Part shown: positions 43,670 to 51,770 of the stretch, piece by piece
Numbering within the stretch: position 1 is the first letter of the stretch
Layout of the letters: every line of letters begins with the position of its first letter
From: Acidimicrobiaceae bacterium
Lineage (GTDB): Bacteria > Actinomycetota > Acidimicrobiia > Acidimicrobiales > RAAP-2
Length of the DNA: 64,000 nt
Direction: 5' to 3'
NCBI GenBank assembly: GCA_947456245.1
Contig: CANGPS010000001.1
Span: 124,001 to 188,000 of the forward strand
Position numbers and translations under genes: made by a program
The notes under the pieces: model-generated
What the model was told of the DNA's origin: nothing
Seen by the model: the letters and a program-made list of their open reading frames with translations, nothing else
Database searches by the model: none

Positions 43670-45041
43670 CGTCGGGATCCCGGACCTCTCCCAACCGACG
43701 TCCATCCACATCGTCGGCGTCGCTGGGGCTGGGATGAGCGCACTCGCCCTCGTCCTCTCCGGGATGGGTCACGACGTCAGCGGCTCAGACCTGCGGCGTT
43801 CCTCGGTGACAGACCGGCTGGAGCGGGCAGGGGTGCGCGTGGAGATCGGGCACTCTGCCGAGGCGCTGGGGGGTGCGGCCATCGTCACCGGGTCACCGGC
43901 GGTCCCCGCGAGCAATCCGGAGCTGGTCGAGGCTGAGGCACGTGGGCTCGTGATCGTCCGCCGGCCAGCGATGATGGCGGCGCTGACGCGTCTGCGGCCC
44001 ACGGTCGCGGTGGCAGGGACGCACGGGAAGACCACCACGTCTTCGATGCTCTCGCTGATCTTGCTGTCCGCCGACCTCAGTCCGTCGTACCTGCTCGGGG
44101 CCGACGTCGCCGGCGTCGGGGCCGGAGCGGTATGGGGTGACGGCGACCTCTTGGTGATGGAGGCCGACGAGAGCTACGGGGCGTTCGAGCACCTGACGCC
44201 GGTGATGACCGCGATCACCAACGTCGAGGCGGACCACCTCGACCACTACGGGACGCTCGACCGCCTAGAGGGTGCGTTCATCGACCTCCTCGGACGCACC
44301 GGCGGCACCTCGGTGGTGATGACGGATGATCCCGGCGCGTCGAGGGTGGGAGCGGCGGTGGGCGCGGTCCGCGTCGGGACCGGCGCCGACGTCGACGCAC
44401 CGATCAGGGCGGTCGAGCTCGGGCGCTCGTCGTCGAGGTTCACGCTCGGCCTCCCGACCGGGGGCGAGATCGACCTGCTGGTGGGATCACCGGGCCTCCA
44501 CAACGTCCGCAACGCCGCGGTGGCGGCGGTCTCGGCCGCCGTCCTCGGGGCTTCGGCCGATGCCATCGCTCGAGGTCTCGGGCGCTTCGCCGGCGTGCCA
44601 CGGCGGTTCGAGTTCCGGGGCGAGGCGAGGGGCATCACCTTCGTCGATGACTACGCCCACCTCCCTGCCGAGGTCGAGGCCACCTTGGCGGCGGCGAGCG
44701 CCGGAGGGTTCGGCCGCATCGTGGCGGTCTTCCAGCCGCATCGCTACACGAGGACCCAGAACGTGGCCGCATCGTTCGTCGGTGTCTTCGACCTCGCCGA
44801 CCTCGTGGTGGTCACTGACGTCTACTCGGCAGGCGAGGAGGCCATCCCCGGCGTGTCCGGCCGGCTCGTGGCCGACGCCGCCGAACAGGGCCGATCTGCG
44901 GGCACCGTCCGCTACGTCGAGGATCGTCGCCTCGTGGCCGACGAGGTCCTCGAGCTGCTCTCGGAGGGTGATCTCTGCCTGACGCTCGGCGCCGGGGACC
45001 TCACCGAGCTCCCTGATGTGCTCCTCGGGCGACTCGCATGA
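43659..45041 (+). CDS. murC: UDP-MurNAc-L-alanine ligase MurC
   Basis: A 460-residue Mur ligase that adds L-alanine to UDP-MurNAc. IVGVAGAGMSALALVL opens the UDP domain, GTHGKTTT (121-127) binds ATP, NVEADHLDHYG and PHRYTRTQ follow, and VTDVYSAGEEAIPGVSG is MurC-specific. Two signature positions differ from the common form: EADESYGAF (Tyr173 where Asp is usual) and DDYAHLP (Leu where His is usual). It overlaps murG by 11 and murB by 4 bases. No murD precedes it. Confidence 0.94.
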   Translation: MSADVGIPDLSQPTSIHIVGVAGAGMSALALVLSGMGHDVSGSDLRRSSVTDRLERAGVRVEIGHSAEALGGAAIVTGSPAVPASNPELVEAEARGLVIVRRPAMMAALTRLRPTVAVAGTHGKTTTSSMLSLILLSADLSPSYLLGADVAGVGAGAVWGDGDLLVMEADESYGAFEHLTPVMTAITNVEADHLDHYGTLDRLEGAFIDLLGRTGGTSVVMTDDPGASRVGAAVGAVRVGTGADVDAPIRAVELGRSSSRFTLGLPTGGEIDLLVGSPGLHNVRNAAVAAVSAAVLGASADAIARGLGRFAGVPRRFEFRGEARGITFVDDYAHLPAEVEATLAAASAGGFGRIVAVFQPHRYTRTQNVAASFVGVFDLADLVVVTDVYSAGEEAIPGVSGRLVADAAEQGRSAGTVRYVEDRRLVADEVLELLSEGDLCLTLGAGDLTELPDVLLGRLA

Positions 45042-45907
45042 CCCGGATCGCGGACGCCCCCTTCGGCGCCAGGACGACCTATCGGGTGGGCGGGCGAGCC
45101 GCAGCGCTGGTCGAGGTGGAGACCATCGAGGAGCTCACTGAGGCGATCGAGGCTGCTGCCGGGGTCCCCGTCTACATCCTCGGCCGGGGATCAAACACCT
45201 TGGTGGCGGATGCAGGGTTCACCGGGGTGGTCGTCCATCTCGGAGAGGCCTTCTCCGAGGTCACCATCGACGTCGAGGAATCGGTCGTGGTCGCCGGTGC
45301 TGGCGCCGACCTGCCGGTGGTGGCACGCCGGACCGTCGAGGCAGGTCTGGCGGGGTTCGAGTGGGCGGTGGGCGTTCCGGGGAGTGTTGGTGGGGCCGTT
45401 CGGATGAACGCTGGTGGTCACGGGTCGGACATGGCGGCGTCGGTGATCGCTGCCGAGGTCCTCGACCTGCGCAGCGGAGAGCGGTCCACCTGGTCTGCGG
45501 ACGACCTCGACTTCTCCTACCGCTCGTCGGCGATCGAGCCTCATCACCTCGTCGTGTCGGCGACCCTGTCGCTGCAGCATGGCGACATCGAGCGTGGCCG
45601 TGAGACCTTGCGGGAGATCGTGCGATGGCGGCGGGCGAACCAGCCCGGCGGAGCCAACTGCGGAAGCGTCTTCACCAACCCGGAGGGAGACTCCGCCGGC
45701 CGCCTCATCGAGTCGGCCGGTCTCAAAGGTCGTCGCCTCGGCACCGCCCACGTGTCGACCAAGCACGCCAACTTCATCCAGGCCGACGCTGGAGGCTCCG
45801 GAGACGACGTCGCTGCCCTGATGACGGAGGTCGCCGAGGCGGTGGCGGCGTCCACCGGCGTGCATCTGGTCTCCGAGGTGCGCCGGGTTGGGTTCGAGGA
45901 GCGCTGA
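45038..45907 (+). CDS. murB: UDP-N-acetylenolpyruvoylglucosamine reductase MurB
   Basis: A 289-residue FAD enzyme reducing UDP-GlcNAc-enolpyruvate with NADPH. TTYRVGGRAAALVEV, ILGRGSNTLVADAGF (FAD loop), GVPGSVGGAVRMNAGGHG and NCGSVFTNP with the catalytic serine identify it. The compact size and absence of a long Tyr loop suggest the type II form. Its stop shares a base with the ftsQ start. Confidence 0.96.
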   Translation: MTRIADAPFGARTTYRVGGRAAALVEVETIEELTEAIEAAAGVPVYILGRGSNTLVADAGFTGVVVHLGEAFSEVTIDVEESVVVAGAGADLPVVARRTVEAGLAGFEWAVGVPGSVGGAVRMNAGGHGSDMAASVIAAEVLDLRSGERSTWSADDLDFSYRSSAIEPHHLVVSATLSLQHGDIERGRETLREIVRWRRANQPGGANCGSVFTNPEGDSAGRLIESAGLKGRRLGTAHVSTKHANFIQADAGGSGDDVAALMTEVAEAVAASTGVHLVSEVRRVGFEER

Positions 45908-46806
45908 TGGCTCGCCGCACGACGACCGAGGTCGGGAGAAGCGGAGCAAAGCACCGCGCCACCTCGAGCCGGGCGGGAGCGAAACGCACTGCGTCGGCCA
46001 GCCCGAAGGCTCCCAAGCGAGCCGGAGGAGCGACCGAGGTCGACCCTCGGCTCGATCAGCGCCGTCGCGAGGTCGCAAGGTCTCGACGGCGGAAGTGGTG
46101 GATCGGCTTCGGCTCGCTTGCCGGTGCGGTCGTCCTCGTCTTGGTCGGCTGGGCGCTGCTCCACAGCTCCCTGTTCTCGGTGCGCACGCTCAACGTGACC
46201 GGTGCGTCGAGTCTGGTGCGCGACCAGGTCGTGGCTGCGTCCGGGGTAGCGAAGGGGGACCCGCTGATCTCGATCGACACCGCCACGGCGGCCACCTCCG
46301 TCGAGGCCATCCCGCTGGTGAAGACGGCGGAGGTCCAGCTGCGGTGGCCCTCGACGGTCACCATCGCCGTCACGATGCGGACCCCGGTGGCCTACGTCGC
46401 CTCGGCTGGTCGGTTCGCCCGCGTCGACCGCACCGGAAGGGTGCTCTCCCGCTCGGTGAACCCACCGACGCGATTCTCACCGGTCCCCCTCGAGATGCAG
46501 GTCGAGGGGGTGACGCCGGGGAAGCCCGGATCGTGGCTTCCCGATCGAGCGGCTGGGGCGATCAAGGTCGCGGCCAAGGTGCCGCCGGCGTTCCGCGACC
46601 AGGTGGCCAAGGTGATCGGGAACGCTGACGGCACCGTGACGCTGCAGATGACGGCCCCGGTCACGGTCAACCTCGGCACCGCCGACAAGCTCCATGCCAA
46701 GTTCTCCGACGTCGCCGCCATCATCGCCGGGACGAGCCTGCACGCCGGAGACGTCATCGACGTGTCGGTCCCGCAGGCCTCGACCATCACGCGAGCGGCG
46801 AGCTGA
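45907..46806 (+). CDS. ftsQ: Cell division protein FtsQ (DivIB)
   Basis: A 299-residue bitopic protein. The ~60-residue cytoplasmic tail is rich in R, K, S and A; the helix is about residues 63-84 (WWIGFGSLAGAVVLVLVGWALL); SSLFSVRTLNVTGASSLVRDQVV begins the POTRA domain, followed by the FtsQ/DivIB beta domain (SAGRFARVDRTGRVL). It bridges early and late divisome proteins outside the membrane. A hairpin and the ftsZ leader follow in the 137-base gap. Confidence 0.9.
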   Translation: MARRTTTEVGRSGAKHRATSSRAGAKRTASASPKAPKRAGGATEVDPRLDQRRREVARSRRRKWWIGFGSLAGAVVLVLVGWALLHSSLFSVRTLNVTGASSLVRDQVVAASGVAKGDPLISIDTATAATSVEAIPLVKTAEVQLRWPSTVTIAVTMRTPVAYVASAGRFARVDRTGRVLSRSVNPPTRFSPVPLEMQVEGVTPGKPGSWLPDRAAGAIKVAAKVPPAFRDQVAKVIGNADGTVTLQMTAPVTVNLGTADKLHAKFSDVAAIIAGTSLHAGDVIDVSVPQASTITRAAS

Positions 46807-46834
46807 GGTGGCACCTGAGGTGGATGGTGAGGTG

Positions 46835-46864
46835 ACCCTCCCGCAGAGATCGAGGCGGGAGGGT
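46835..46864. terminator. Perfect 10-bp hairpin between ftsQ and ftsZ
   Basis: Arms ACCCTCCCGC (46835-46844) and its exact complement (46855-46864) flank a 10-base loop. The last base begins a TACGAT -10-like hexamer (46864-46869), so the hairpin may end the dcw transcript or control a separate ftsZ promoter. No T-run. Confidence 0.55.
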
Positions 46865-46943
46865 ACGATTGGGCTTATCCACCACCTAAGTCCCGATTTC
46901 GGGCAGGATTTCGAGCAGAACGCATGAGAGGACGGGAGCGGCC

Positions 46944-48041
46944 ATGACGATTTCCCCGCAAAGCAACTATCTGGCAGTGATCAAGGTCATCGGAGTGGGT
47001 GGCGGTGGTGTCAACGCTGTCAACCGCATGATCGACGGTGGCCTGCGCGGCGTGGAGTTCATCGCCGCCAACACCGACGCCCAGGCGTTGCTCATGAGCG
47101 ATGCCGACCTCAAGCTCGACCTCGGCCGGGAGCTGACCCGGGGCCTCGGCGCGGGATCCGACCCTGAGGTGGGCCGGATGGCCGCCGAGGAGCACCGAGC
47201 GGAGATCGAGGAGGCCCTCAAGGGTGCCGACATGGTCTTCATCACCGCCGGAAAGGGCGGAGGCACCGGCACCGGCGCTGCTCCTGTCGTCGCCGAGATC
47301 GCCAAGGGCCTCGGAGCGCTGACCATCGGTGTCGTCACCCGACCCTTCGCCTTCGAGGGCCGTCGCCGATCGACGCAGGCCGACAAGGGCATCCAGATCC
47401 TCAAGGAGAAGGTCGACACCCTCATCGTCATCCCGAACGACCGCCTGCTCACGGTCTCGAACGACAAGACCTCGATGGTCGACGCGTTCAAGATGGCCGA
47501 CGAGGTCCTGCTCCAGGGTGTGCGCGGCATCACCGACCTGATCACCATCCCCGGCCAGATCAACACCGACTTCGCCGACGTGAAGATGGTCATGACCAAC
47601 GCCGGCACCGCGATCATGGGCATCGGGCACTCGACCGGCGAGGGCCGTGCGGTCAACGCCGCCAGGGCCGCCATCACGAGCCCGCTGCTCGAGGCCTCCA
47701 TCGAGGGCGCACGTGGCATCCTGCTGAACATCGCCGGCGGCTCGGACCTCGGCCTGTTCGAGGTCAACGAGGCGGCGGAGATCATCCACTCCGTGGCCCA
47801 CCCAGATGCCAACATCATCTTCGGCACCGTCGTCGACGACTCGATGGGCGACGAGGTCCGGGTGACCGTGATCGCCGCCGGCTTCGAGCCGTGGGAGAAC
47901 CGCAAGGCTCCGAGCGGCACTGGCCTCGGCCTCGACCTCGACGACGACGGCATCGACCTCTTCGGTGACCTCGGCGCCACCTCGCCGAGCTCCTCGGGCG
48001 ACGGTGACGACGACTTCGACGTCCCCTCGTTCCTCCGCTGA
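46944..48041 (+). CDS. ftsZ: Cell division GTPase FtsZ
   Basis: A 365-residue tubulin homologue forming the Z-ring. [13 protein letters not shown] opens the nucleotide domain, the signature GGGTGTG is at residues 105-111 and the T7 loop reads [11 protein letters not shown]. Residue 104, usually methionine in AGMGGGTGTG, is lysine here. After a short acidic linker (~320-352) the conserved C-terminal peptide [11 protein letters not shown] is intact and should bind SepF. ftsA is absent, as usual in actinobacteria. GGGAG before ATG 46944. Confidence 0.97.
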   Translation: MTISPQSNYLAVIKVIGVGGGGVNAVNRMIDGGLRGVEFIAANTDAQALLMSDADLKLDLGRELTRGLGAGSDPEVGRMAAEEHRAEIEEALKGADMVFITAGKGGGTGTGAAPVVAEIAKGLGALTIGVVTRPFAFEGRRRSTQADKGIQILKEKVDTLIVIPNDRLLTVSNDKTSMVDAFKMADEVLLQGVRGITDLITIPGQINTDFADVKMVMTNAGTAIMGIGHSTGEGRAVNAARAAITSPLLEASIEGARGILLNIAGGSDLGLFEVNEAAEIIHSVAHPDANIIFGTVVDDSMGDEVRVTVIAAGFEPWENRKAPSGTGLGLDLDDDGIDLFGDLGATSPSSSGDGDDDFDVPSFLR

Positions 48042-48066
48042 GCCCACATCCGGCGCCGGGCCGGAG

Positions 48067-48717
48067 ATGATGATCCCCACCCCCGATTCGATCGCGGAGG
48101 CAGCCGATGGCATCCGCCAGCGGATCGCCTCGGCCGGCGTCGACCCTGATCGGGTGGCGATCCTCGCCGTGACCAAGACCTTCCCTGCCGAGGTCGCTTC
48201 GGCCGCCATCGACGCCGGCTTCTCGATGCTCGGCGAGAACTACGCCGCAGAGCTGGTCGACAAGGCGCAGCACCTCGGCGACCGGGCGGTCTCGTGGCAC
48301 TACCTCGGAGCGATCCAGACCAACAAGGTGGCTCGCCTTGCCCCGGTGACGTCGTGCTTCCAGGGGCTCTCGAGGGTCAAGGAGGCAGCGGCCATCGCTC
48401 GGCACCGACCTGGTGCCGGCGTGATGGTCCAGGTCGATCTGACGGGCCGCCCGGAGCGAGGCGGAGTCCCGCCCGGCGAGGTCGAGGCGCTTGTGTTGGC
48501 GGCGCAGCAGCTCGGTCTCGATGTCCGAGGGCTCATGACGGTGGCACCGGATGACCCCGGTGCAGCGCGGCTGGCGTTCCGTGAGGTGGTCCGTCTGGCC
48601 GATGGGCTCGGCCTCGACGAGCGCTCCATGGGCATGACCGGAGACCTCGAGATCGCCGTCGAGGAGGGCGCCACGATGGTGCGCATCGGCCGGGCGCTCT
48701 TCGGGGCTCGAAGCTGA
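48067..48717 (+). CDS. YggS/PLPBP-family pyridoxal-phosphate-binding protein
   Basis: A 216-residue TIM-barrel protein binding PLP through Lys37 (ILAVTKTFP), with GENYAAELVDKA and HYLGAIQTNK matching the family and SMGMTGDLEIAVEEGATMVRIGRALFG the phosphate site (usually SMGMSxD). It has no known enzyme activity and keeps vitamin B6 and amino-acid pools balanced. Its place between ftsZ and sepF is conserved in Gram-positive bacteria. Two adjacent ATGs (48067, 48070) follow GGAG; the true one is uncertain by one residue. The ylmD/pgeF gene often found next to it is missing. Confidence 0.93.
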   Translation: MMIPTPDSIAEAADGIRQRIASAGVDPDRVAILAVTKTFPAEVASAAIDAGFSMLGENYAAELVDKAQHLGDRAVSWHYLGAIQTNKVARLAPVTSCFQGLSRVKEAAAIARHRPGAGVMVQVDLTGRPERGGVPPGEVEALVLAAQQLGLDVRGLMTVAPDDPGAARLAFREVVRLADGLGLDERSMGMTGDLEIAVEEGATMVRIGRALFGARS

Positions 48718-48845
48718 TCGCCGGGGCGTCGTCGGACCTCGCCTGGATCCGCCATCTCACCCTGAGGTCGAAGGTGGTTTAGAGTGGGGCCCAAGATCCC
48801 CCGATGGTCGGGAGATGGGACCCCCAGCATGACAAGGCGGCGGTG

Positions 48846-49445
48846 ATGCCCGGACAGATGCGCAAGATCATGGCCTACCTCGGCCTGGTCGACGATGAGT
48901 ACGACGACTATGACGACCTGAACGACCGACGGCCCGTGCCGTCGCGGCCGGCTCGCTCGCAGCCTCGCGACCGCTACGACGAGGACGATCGCTACGACCG
49001 CCCCGAGCCGCGGCCGAGCCGCGGCGACCGCTACGACCGAGACCCGCAGCCGCCGGCGCAGTACGGCACGGTCAGCAGGATCCACCCGATGACCCGTGAC
49101 GGTCGTCCGGTCGACGACCGTGCCCCGCGGCAGCCGGCCGCCCGGGTGGCGGTCACGCCGATGCCCCCTGTGGCGAAGCTCCCCGTGGTGGAGCCTCGGA
49201 CCTTTGCGGACGCCAAGCAGGTGGGAGACCACATCAAGCAGTCGAGCCCGGTGATCCTGAACCTCCAGGGCGCCGACGACCAGCTCCAGCGACGCATGCT
49301 CGACTTCTCGAGCGGCATGGCGTACGTGGCGGGATGCGGGATGCGTCGAGTGGCCGCTGGAGTCTTCGTCCTCACCCCTGCAAACGTCAGCCTCTCCGAC
49401 GAGGAGCTCGCACGCCTCCAGGAGCGGGACTTCTCCGACCGCTGA
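48846..49445 (+). CDS. sepF: Cell division protein SepF
   Basis: A 199-residue cytoplasmic protein. MRKIMAYLGLVDDEYDDYDD is the N-terminal membrane-binding helix and acidic patch; residues ~35-75 are a low-complexity R/D/Y stretch (DRYDEDDRYD); the SepF core (TFADAKQVGDHIKQSSPVIL, LDFSSGMAYVAGCGMRRV) fills the C-terminus. SepF anchors FtsZ to the membrane and stands in for FtsA. I start at ATG 48846; a longer form from ATG 48804 would put 14 residues before the amphipathic helix. TAGAGT at 48780-48785 may be its -10. Confidence 0.93.
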   Translation: MPGQMRKIMAYLGLVDDEYDDYDDLNDRRPVPSRPARSQPRDRYDEDDRYDRPEPRPSRGDRYDRDPQPPAQYGTVSRIHPMTRDGRPVDDRAPRQPAARVAVTPMPPVAKLPVVEPRTFADAKQVGDHIKQSSPVILNLQGADDQLQRRMLDFSSGMAYVAGCGMRRVAAGVFVLTPANVSLSDEELARLQERDFSDR

Positions 49446-49449
49446 GCCG

Positions 49450-49713
49450 GTGAGCCCCTTCTCCCTGATCGCCTGGCTGCTCGAGCTCTTCCTGCTCGTG
49501 CTGATCGCACGGGCGCTGCTGAGCTGGTTCCAGACCCCTAGGGGATCGGTCCTCGACAGGATCAACCAGGTCCTGGCCGTCATCACCGAGCCCGTCCTGG
49601 CTCCGCTTCGGAAGATCATCCCGCCGGTCCGGGTCGGTGGCACCTACCTCGATCTGTCGATCCTGGTGCTCTTCCTGGTCATCCAGATCGTCCTCATCCC
49701 GCTGTTCAGCTGA
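49450..49713 (+). CDS. YggT-family membrane protein
   Basis: An 87-residue protein with two helices (about 5-22 and 66-86) joined by a loop with the family signature LLSWFQTPRGSVLDRINQVLAVITEPVLAPLRKIIPP. YggT proteins are linked to division, osmotic response or turgor; exact role unknown. GTG 49450 lies four bases after the sepF stop with a GAGCCG upstream. The sepF-yggT-divIVA order is conserved in actinobacteria and firmicutes. Confidence 0.92.
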   Translation: MSPFSLIAWLLELFLLVLIARALLSWFQTPRGSVLDRINQVLAVITEPVLAPLRKIIPPVRVGGTYLDLSILVLFLVIQIVLIPLFS

Positions 49714-49745
49714 ACGGGTCGCCGGCGGACCTCCTGCCCTGTTGG

Positions 49746-49751
49746 TAAGGT
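49746..49751 (+). promoter_or_regulatory. Extended -10 of a probable leaderless divIVA promoter
   Basis: TAAGGT preceded by TGG (a TGN extended -10), eight bases before ATG 49760. The bases between (GCCGGTCC) contain no ribosome site. Confidence 0.55.
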
Positions 49752-49759
49752 GCCGGTCC

Positions 49760-50431
49760 ATGGATAACGCCACCGGTCCGAAGTCCGCAATCGAGAGCCT
49801 CCGCACCGTCGAGTTCCGGCTCGGTCTGCGCGGGTACGACGTCGACGAGGTCGACGACTACCTCGAGAAGGTTGCAGTCGAAGCCGATGCCATGGGCGAG
49901 CAGCTGCGTCAGGCCACCGAGCGGCTGCGCCAGGCGGCTGACCGCATCGCACAGCTCGAGGCCAACCGGCCGGAGCCGGCAGCCGAGGTGGCGGCGCCCG
50001 CCGAGGCGACACCGATCCCGGCCGTCGCCGCCGCTACGACCGATTCGCTCCAGCGGACCCTCGAGATGGCTCAGCGCTTCGTGGACCAGACCAAGCAGGA
50101 GTCCGAGGCCGAGGCTGCGAGGATCGTCGGCGAGGCCAATGCCGAGGCATCTCGCCTCAAGGCAGACGCCGACCGCCGCTACCGCGAGGACCTCTCGAAG
50201 CTCGAGGGCCTCAAGTCCAAGCTCTCCGGCGATGTCGAGTCCATGGCCCGGCAGCTCGAGACCGAGCGGACCCGTCTTCGCACGTCGCTGTCCGAGATGA
50301 TCCAGTGGATCGAGGACAACGTGCAGCCTGGTGCTGCCATCCTCGCGCTGCGCCAGTCGCCGGGAGGTTCGACCTCCGGTGGAGAGGCAGATGCCGAGAT
50401 CGTCGGCATGGGCGGATCGGTCGAGGACTGA
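49760..50431 (+). CDS. divIVA: Polar growth/septum protein DivIVA (Wag31-like)
   Basis: A 223-residue coiled-coil protein. The curved-membrane-binding N-terminus is at about residues 15-45 (VEFRLGLRGYDVDEVDDYL), followed by coiled coil to ~75, an Ala/Pro/Glu linker (~76-100), and a second long coiled coil (LQRTLEMAQRFVDQTKQES to ~185). It marks poles and septa and recruits wall enzymes. It has no ribosome site; the extended -10 just upstream implies a leaderless mRNA. Confidence 0.95.
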   Translation: MDNATGPKSAIESLRTVEFRLGLRGYDVDEVDDYLEKVAVEADAMGEQLRQATERLRQAADRIAQLEANRPEPAAEVAAPAEATPIPAVAAATTDSLQRTLEMAQRFVDQTKQESEAEAARIVGEANAEASRLKADADRRYREDLSKLEGLKSKLSGDVESMARQLETERTRLRTSLSEMIQWIEDNVQPGAAILALRQSPGGSTSGGEADAEIVGMGGSVED

Positions 50432-50441
50432 TCCTGCGGAT

Positions 50442-50463
50442 CGCAGCCGCCGTTGCGGCTGCG
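50442..50463. terminator. Perfect 9-bp hairpin after divIVA
   Basis: Arms CGCAGCCGC and its complement around a CGTT loop, starting 11 bases after the divIVA stop. No T-run; TAGGGT ten bases later could be the -10 of the next gene. Confidence 0.6.
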
Positions 50464-50521
50464 GTCGACTGCTAGGGTTCCTCGGCACTTCGACTCACGA
50501 TTGCATCCACTAGGAGATCTG

Positions 50522-51271
50522 ATGGCCCCGTCACCCACTGCGAAGAAGGCGCCAGCCAAGAAGGCTGCGCCCGCCAAGAAGGCTCCTGCCAAGGCCCCCG
50601 CCAAGAAGGCTGCTGCCGCCAAGGCGCCAGCCAAGAAGTCTGCTCCGGCCAAGAAGGCTGCTGCCGCCAAGGCGCCAACCAAGAAGGCTGCCCCCGCCAA
50701 GAAGGCTGCACCCGCCAAGGCACCGGCAAAGAAGGCTGCGCCCGCCAAGAAGGCTCCTGCCAAGGCCCTCGCCAAGAAGGCTGCACCCGCCAAGGCACCG
50801 GCGAAGAAGGCTGCTGTTGCCCCGGTGAAGCGGGCCACGCCTGTCAAGAAGGCCGAGGTGGTCATCCCGAAGGTGAGCCCATACGCCAAGGACACCAAGT
50901 TCATGGCGGAGATCGTGGAGATCATCAAGGAGCAGAAGAAGCAGAAGCACGCCCAAGAGGTCGATCTCGAGGCCGAGGCAGTGGAGATCGTGTCGGAGAC
51001 CGGTCCTCGCGAGGTGCAGTTCGACGACGAGTCCGGCGAGGGTGCCGGGACCCAGCAGCAGCGAGAGCAAGTGCTGGCGATGGCCGGGACGCTCCATGTT
51101 GAGCTCGAGGAGCTCGATGCGGCGCTCGCGCGCATCAAGGCCAAGCGGTACGGGTTGTGCGAGCGATGCCACAAGCCGATCCCGAAGGAGCGGCTGCGCA
51201 ACCTTCCTGAGACCAGGTTCGACGTGGGGTGCAAGACCCCAAGCATCGGAAACCCGTTTGGTGCACGCTGA
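50522..51271 (+). CDS. DksA/TraR-type zinc-finger protein with histone H1-like Lys/Ala tail
   Basis: A 249-residue protein. Residues ~9-115 are tandem K/A/P repeats (AKKAPAKKA, APAKAPAKK) like the tails of histone H1 or HupB, expected to bind DNA. Residues ~150-225 form a coiled coil, and the C-terminus is a DksA-type zinc ribbon (LCERCHKPIPKERL) ending GCKTP, so only three of the four canonical cysteines are present. DksA proteins insert into the RNA polymerase secondary channel. A similar tail-plus-DksA gene beside lspA exists in Streptomyces, as I recall. GGAG precedes ATG 50522. Confidence 0.85.
   Translation: MAPSPTAKKAPAKKAAPAKKAPAKAPAKKAAAAKAPAKKSAPAKKAAAAKAPTKKAAPAKKAAPAKAPAKKAAPAKKAPAKALAKKAAPAKAPAKKAAVAPVKRATPVKKAEVVIPKVSPYAKDTKFMAEIVEIIKEQKKQKHAQEVDLEAEAVEIVSETGPREVQFDDESGEGAGTQQQREQVLAMAGTLHVELEELDAALARIKAKRYGLCERCHKPIPKERLRNLPETRFDVGCKTPSIGNPFGAR
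50540..50845 (+). repeat. Degenerate tandem repeat encoding AKKAPAKKA units
   Basis: Blocks of GCCAAGAAGGCTG alternating with CC-rich linkers recur about a dozen times, with near-identical longer copies. Such tracts expand and shrink by slippage, so tail length probably varies between strains. Confidence 0.8.
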
Positions 51272-51770
51272 GCAGGAGGGCGCGTCCGCGCGCCGCTTCT
51301 CGCCTGTTGCGCTGGTCGTCGCTGCGGCGGTGATCGCCCTCGATCAGATCACCAAGGTGATCGTCCTCGACCATCTCGGACGAGGGCCACACCATGTGAT
51401 CGGTCCGTTCGGCCTCATGCTGACCTCAAACACGGGATCAGCCTTCTCTCTGTTCCAAGGGTCGACGACGGCACTGGCCATCGTGGACGTGGTGGTCGTC
51501 TCCCTGCTGGCCGTCGTCGCCGTCCGAGCGCGCACCTGGCCACTCCGGGTGGGACTCGGTCTCATGCTCGGGGGTGCCATCGGGAACCTCGTGGACCGGG
51601 TCGTCCATCATTCGAAGGACGGGGGAGTGGTCGACTTCATCACCTTCCCGCACTTCGCCACCTTCAACGCTGCGGATGCGGCCATCACGATCGGTGTCAT
51701 GGTGGTGCTCGTCGCCTTGATCTTCGATCTGGTGGCTGACCGTCGAACCAAGGGGACATCGAGTGCCTGA
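51261..51770 (+). CDS. lspA: Lipoprotein signal peptidase LspA
   Basis: A 169-residue, four-helix aspartic protease that cuts signal peptides from prolipoproteins in the membrane. ALDQITKVIV, NTGSAFSLFQ, GGAIGNLVDRV with the first catalytic aspartate and FNAADAAI with the second are all present. GTG 51261 lies inside the end of the DksA-like gene (11-base overlap). It overlaps rluD by 8 bases. The substrate-binding lipoprotein at 9359 would be one client. Confidence 0.95.
   Translation: MHAEQEGASARRFSPVALVVAAAVIALDQITKVIVLDHLGRGPHHVIGPFGLMLTSNTGSAFSLFQGSTTALAIVDVVVVSLLAVVAVRARTWPLRVGLGLMLGGAIGNLVDRVVHHSKDGGVVDFITFPHFATFNAADAAITIGVMVVLVALIFDLVADRRTKGTSSA

Noticed and set aside
48804-48845. 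A longer SepF from ATG 48804
   Set aside because: It would place 14 residues ahead of the membrane-binding helix and lacks a ribosome site, though it cannot be fully excluded.
50540-50845. Regular repeats that could suggest a CRISPR array
   Set aside because: They are in frame, have no unique spacers of even length, and encode a lysine/alanine tail.
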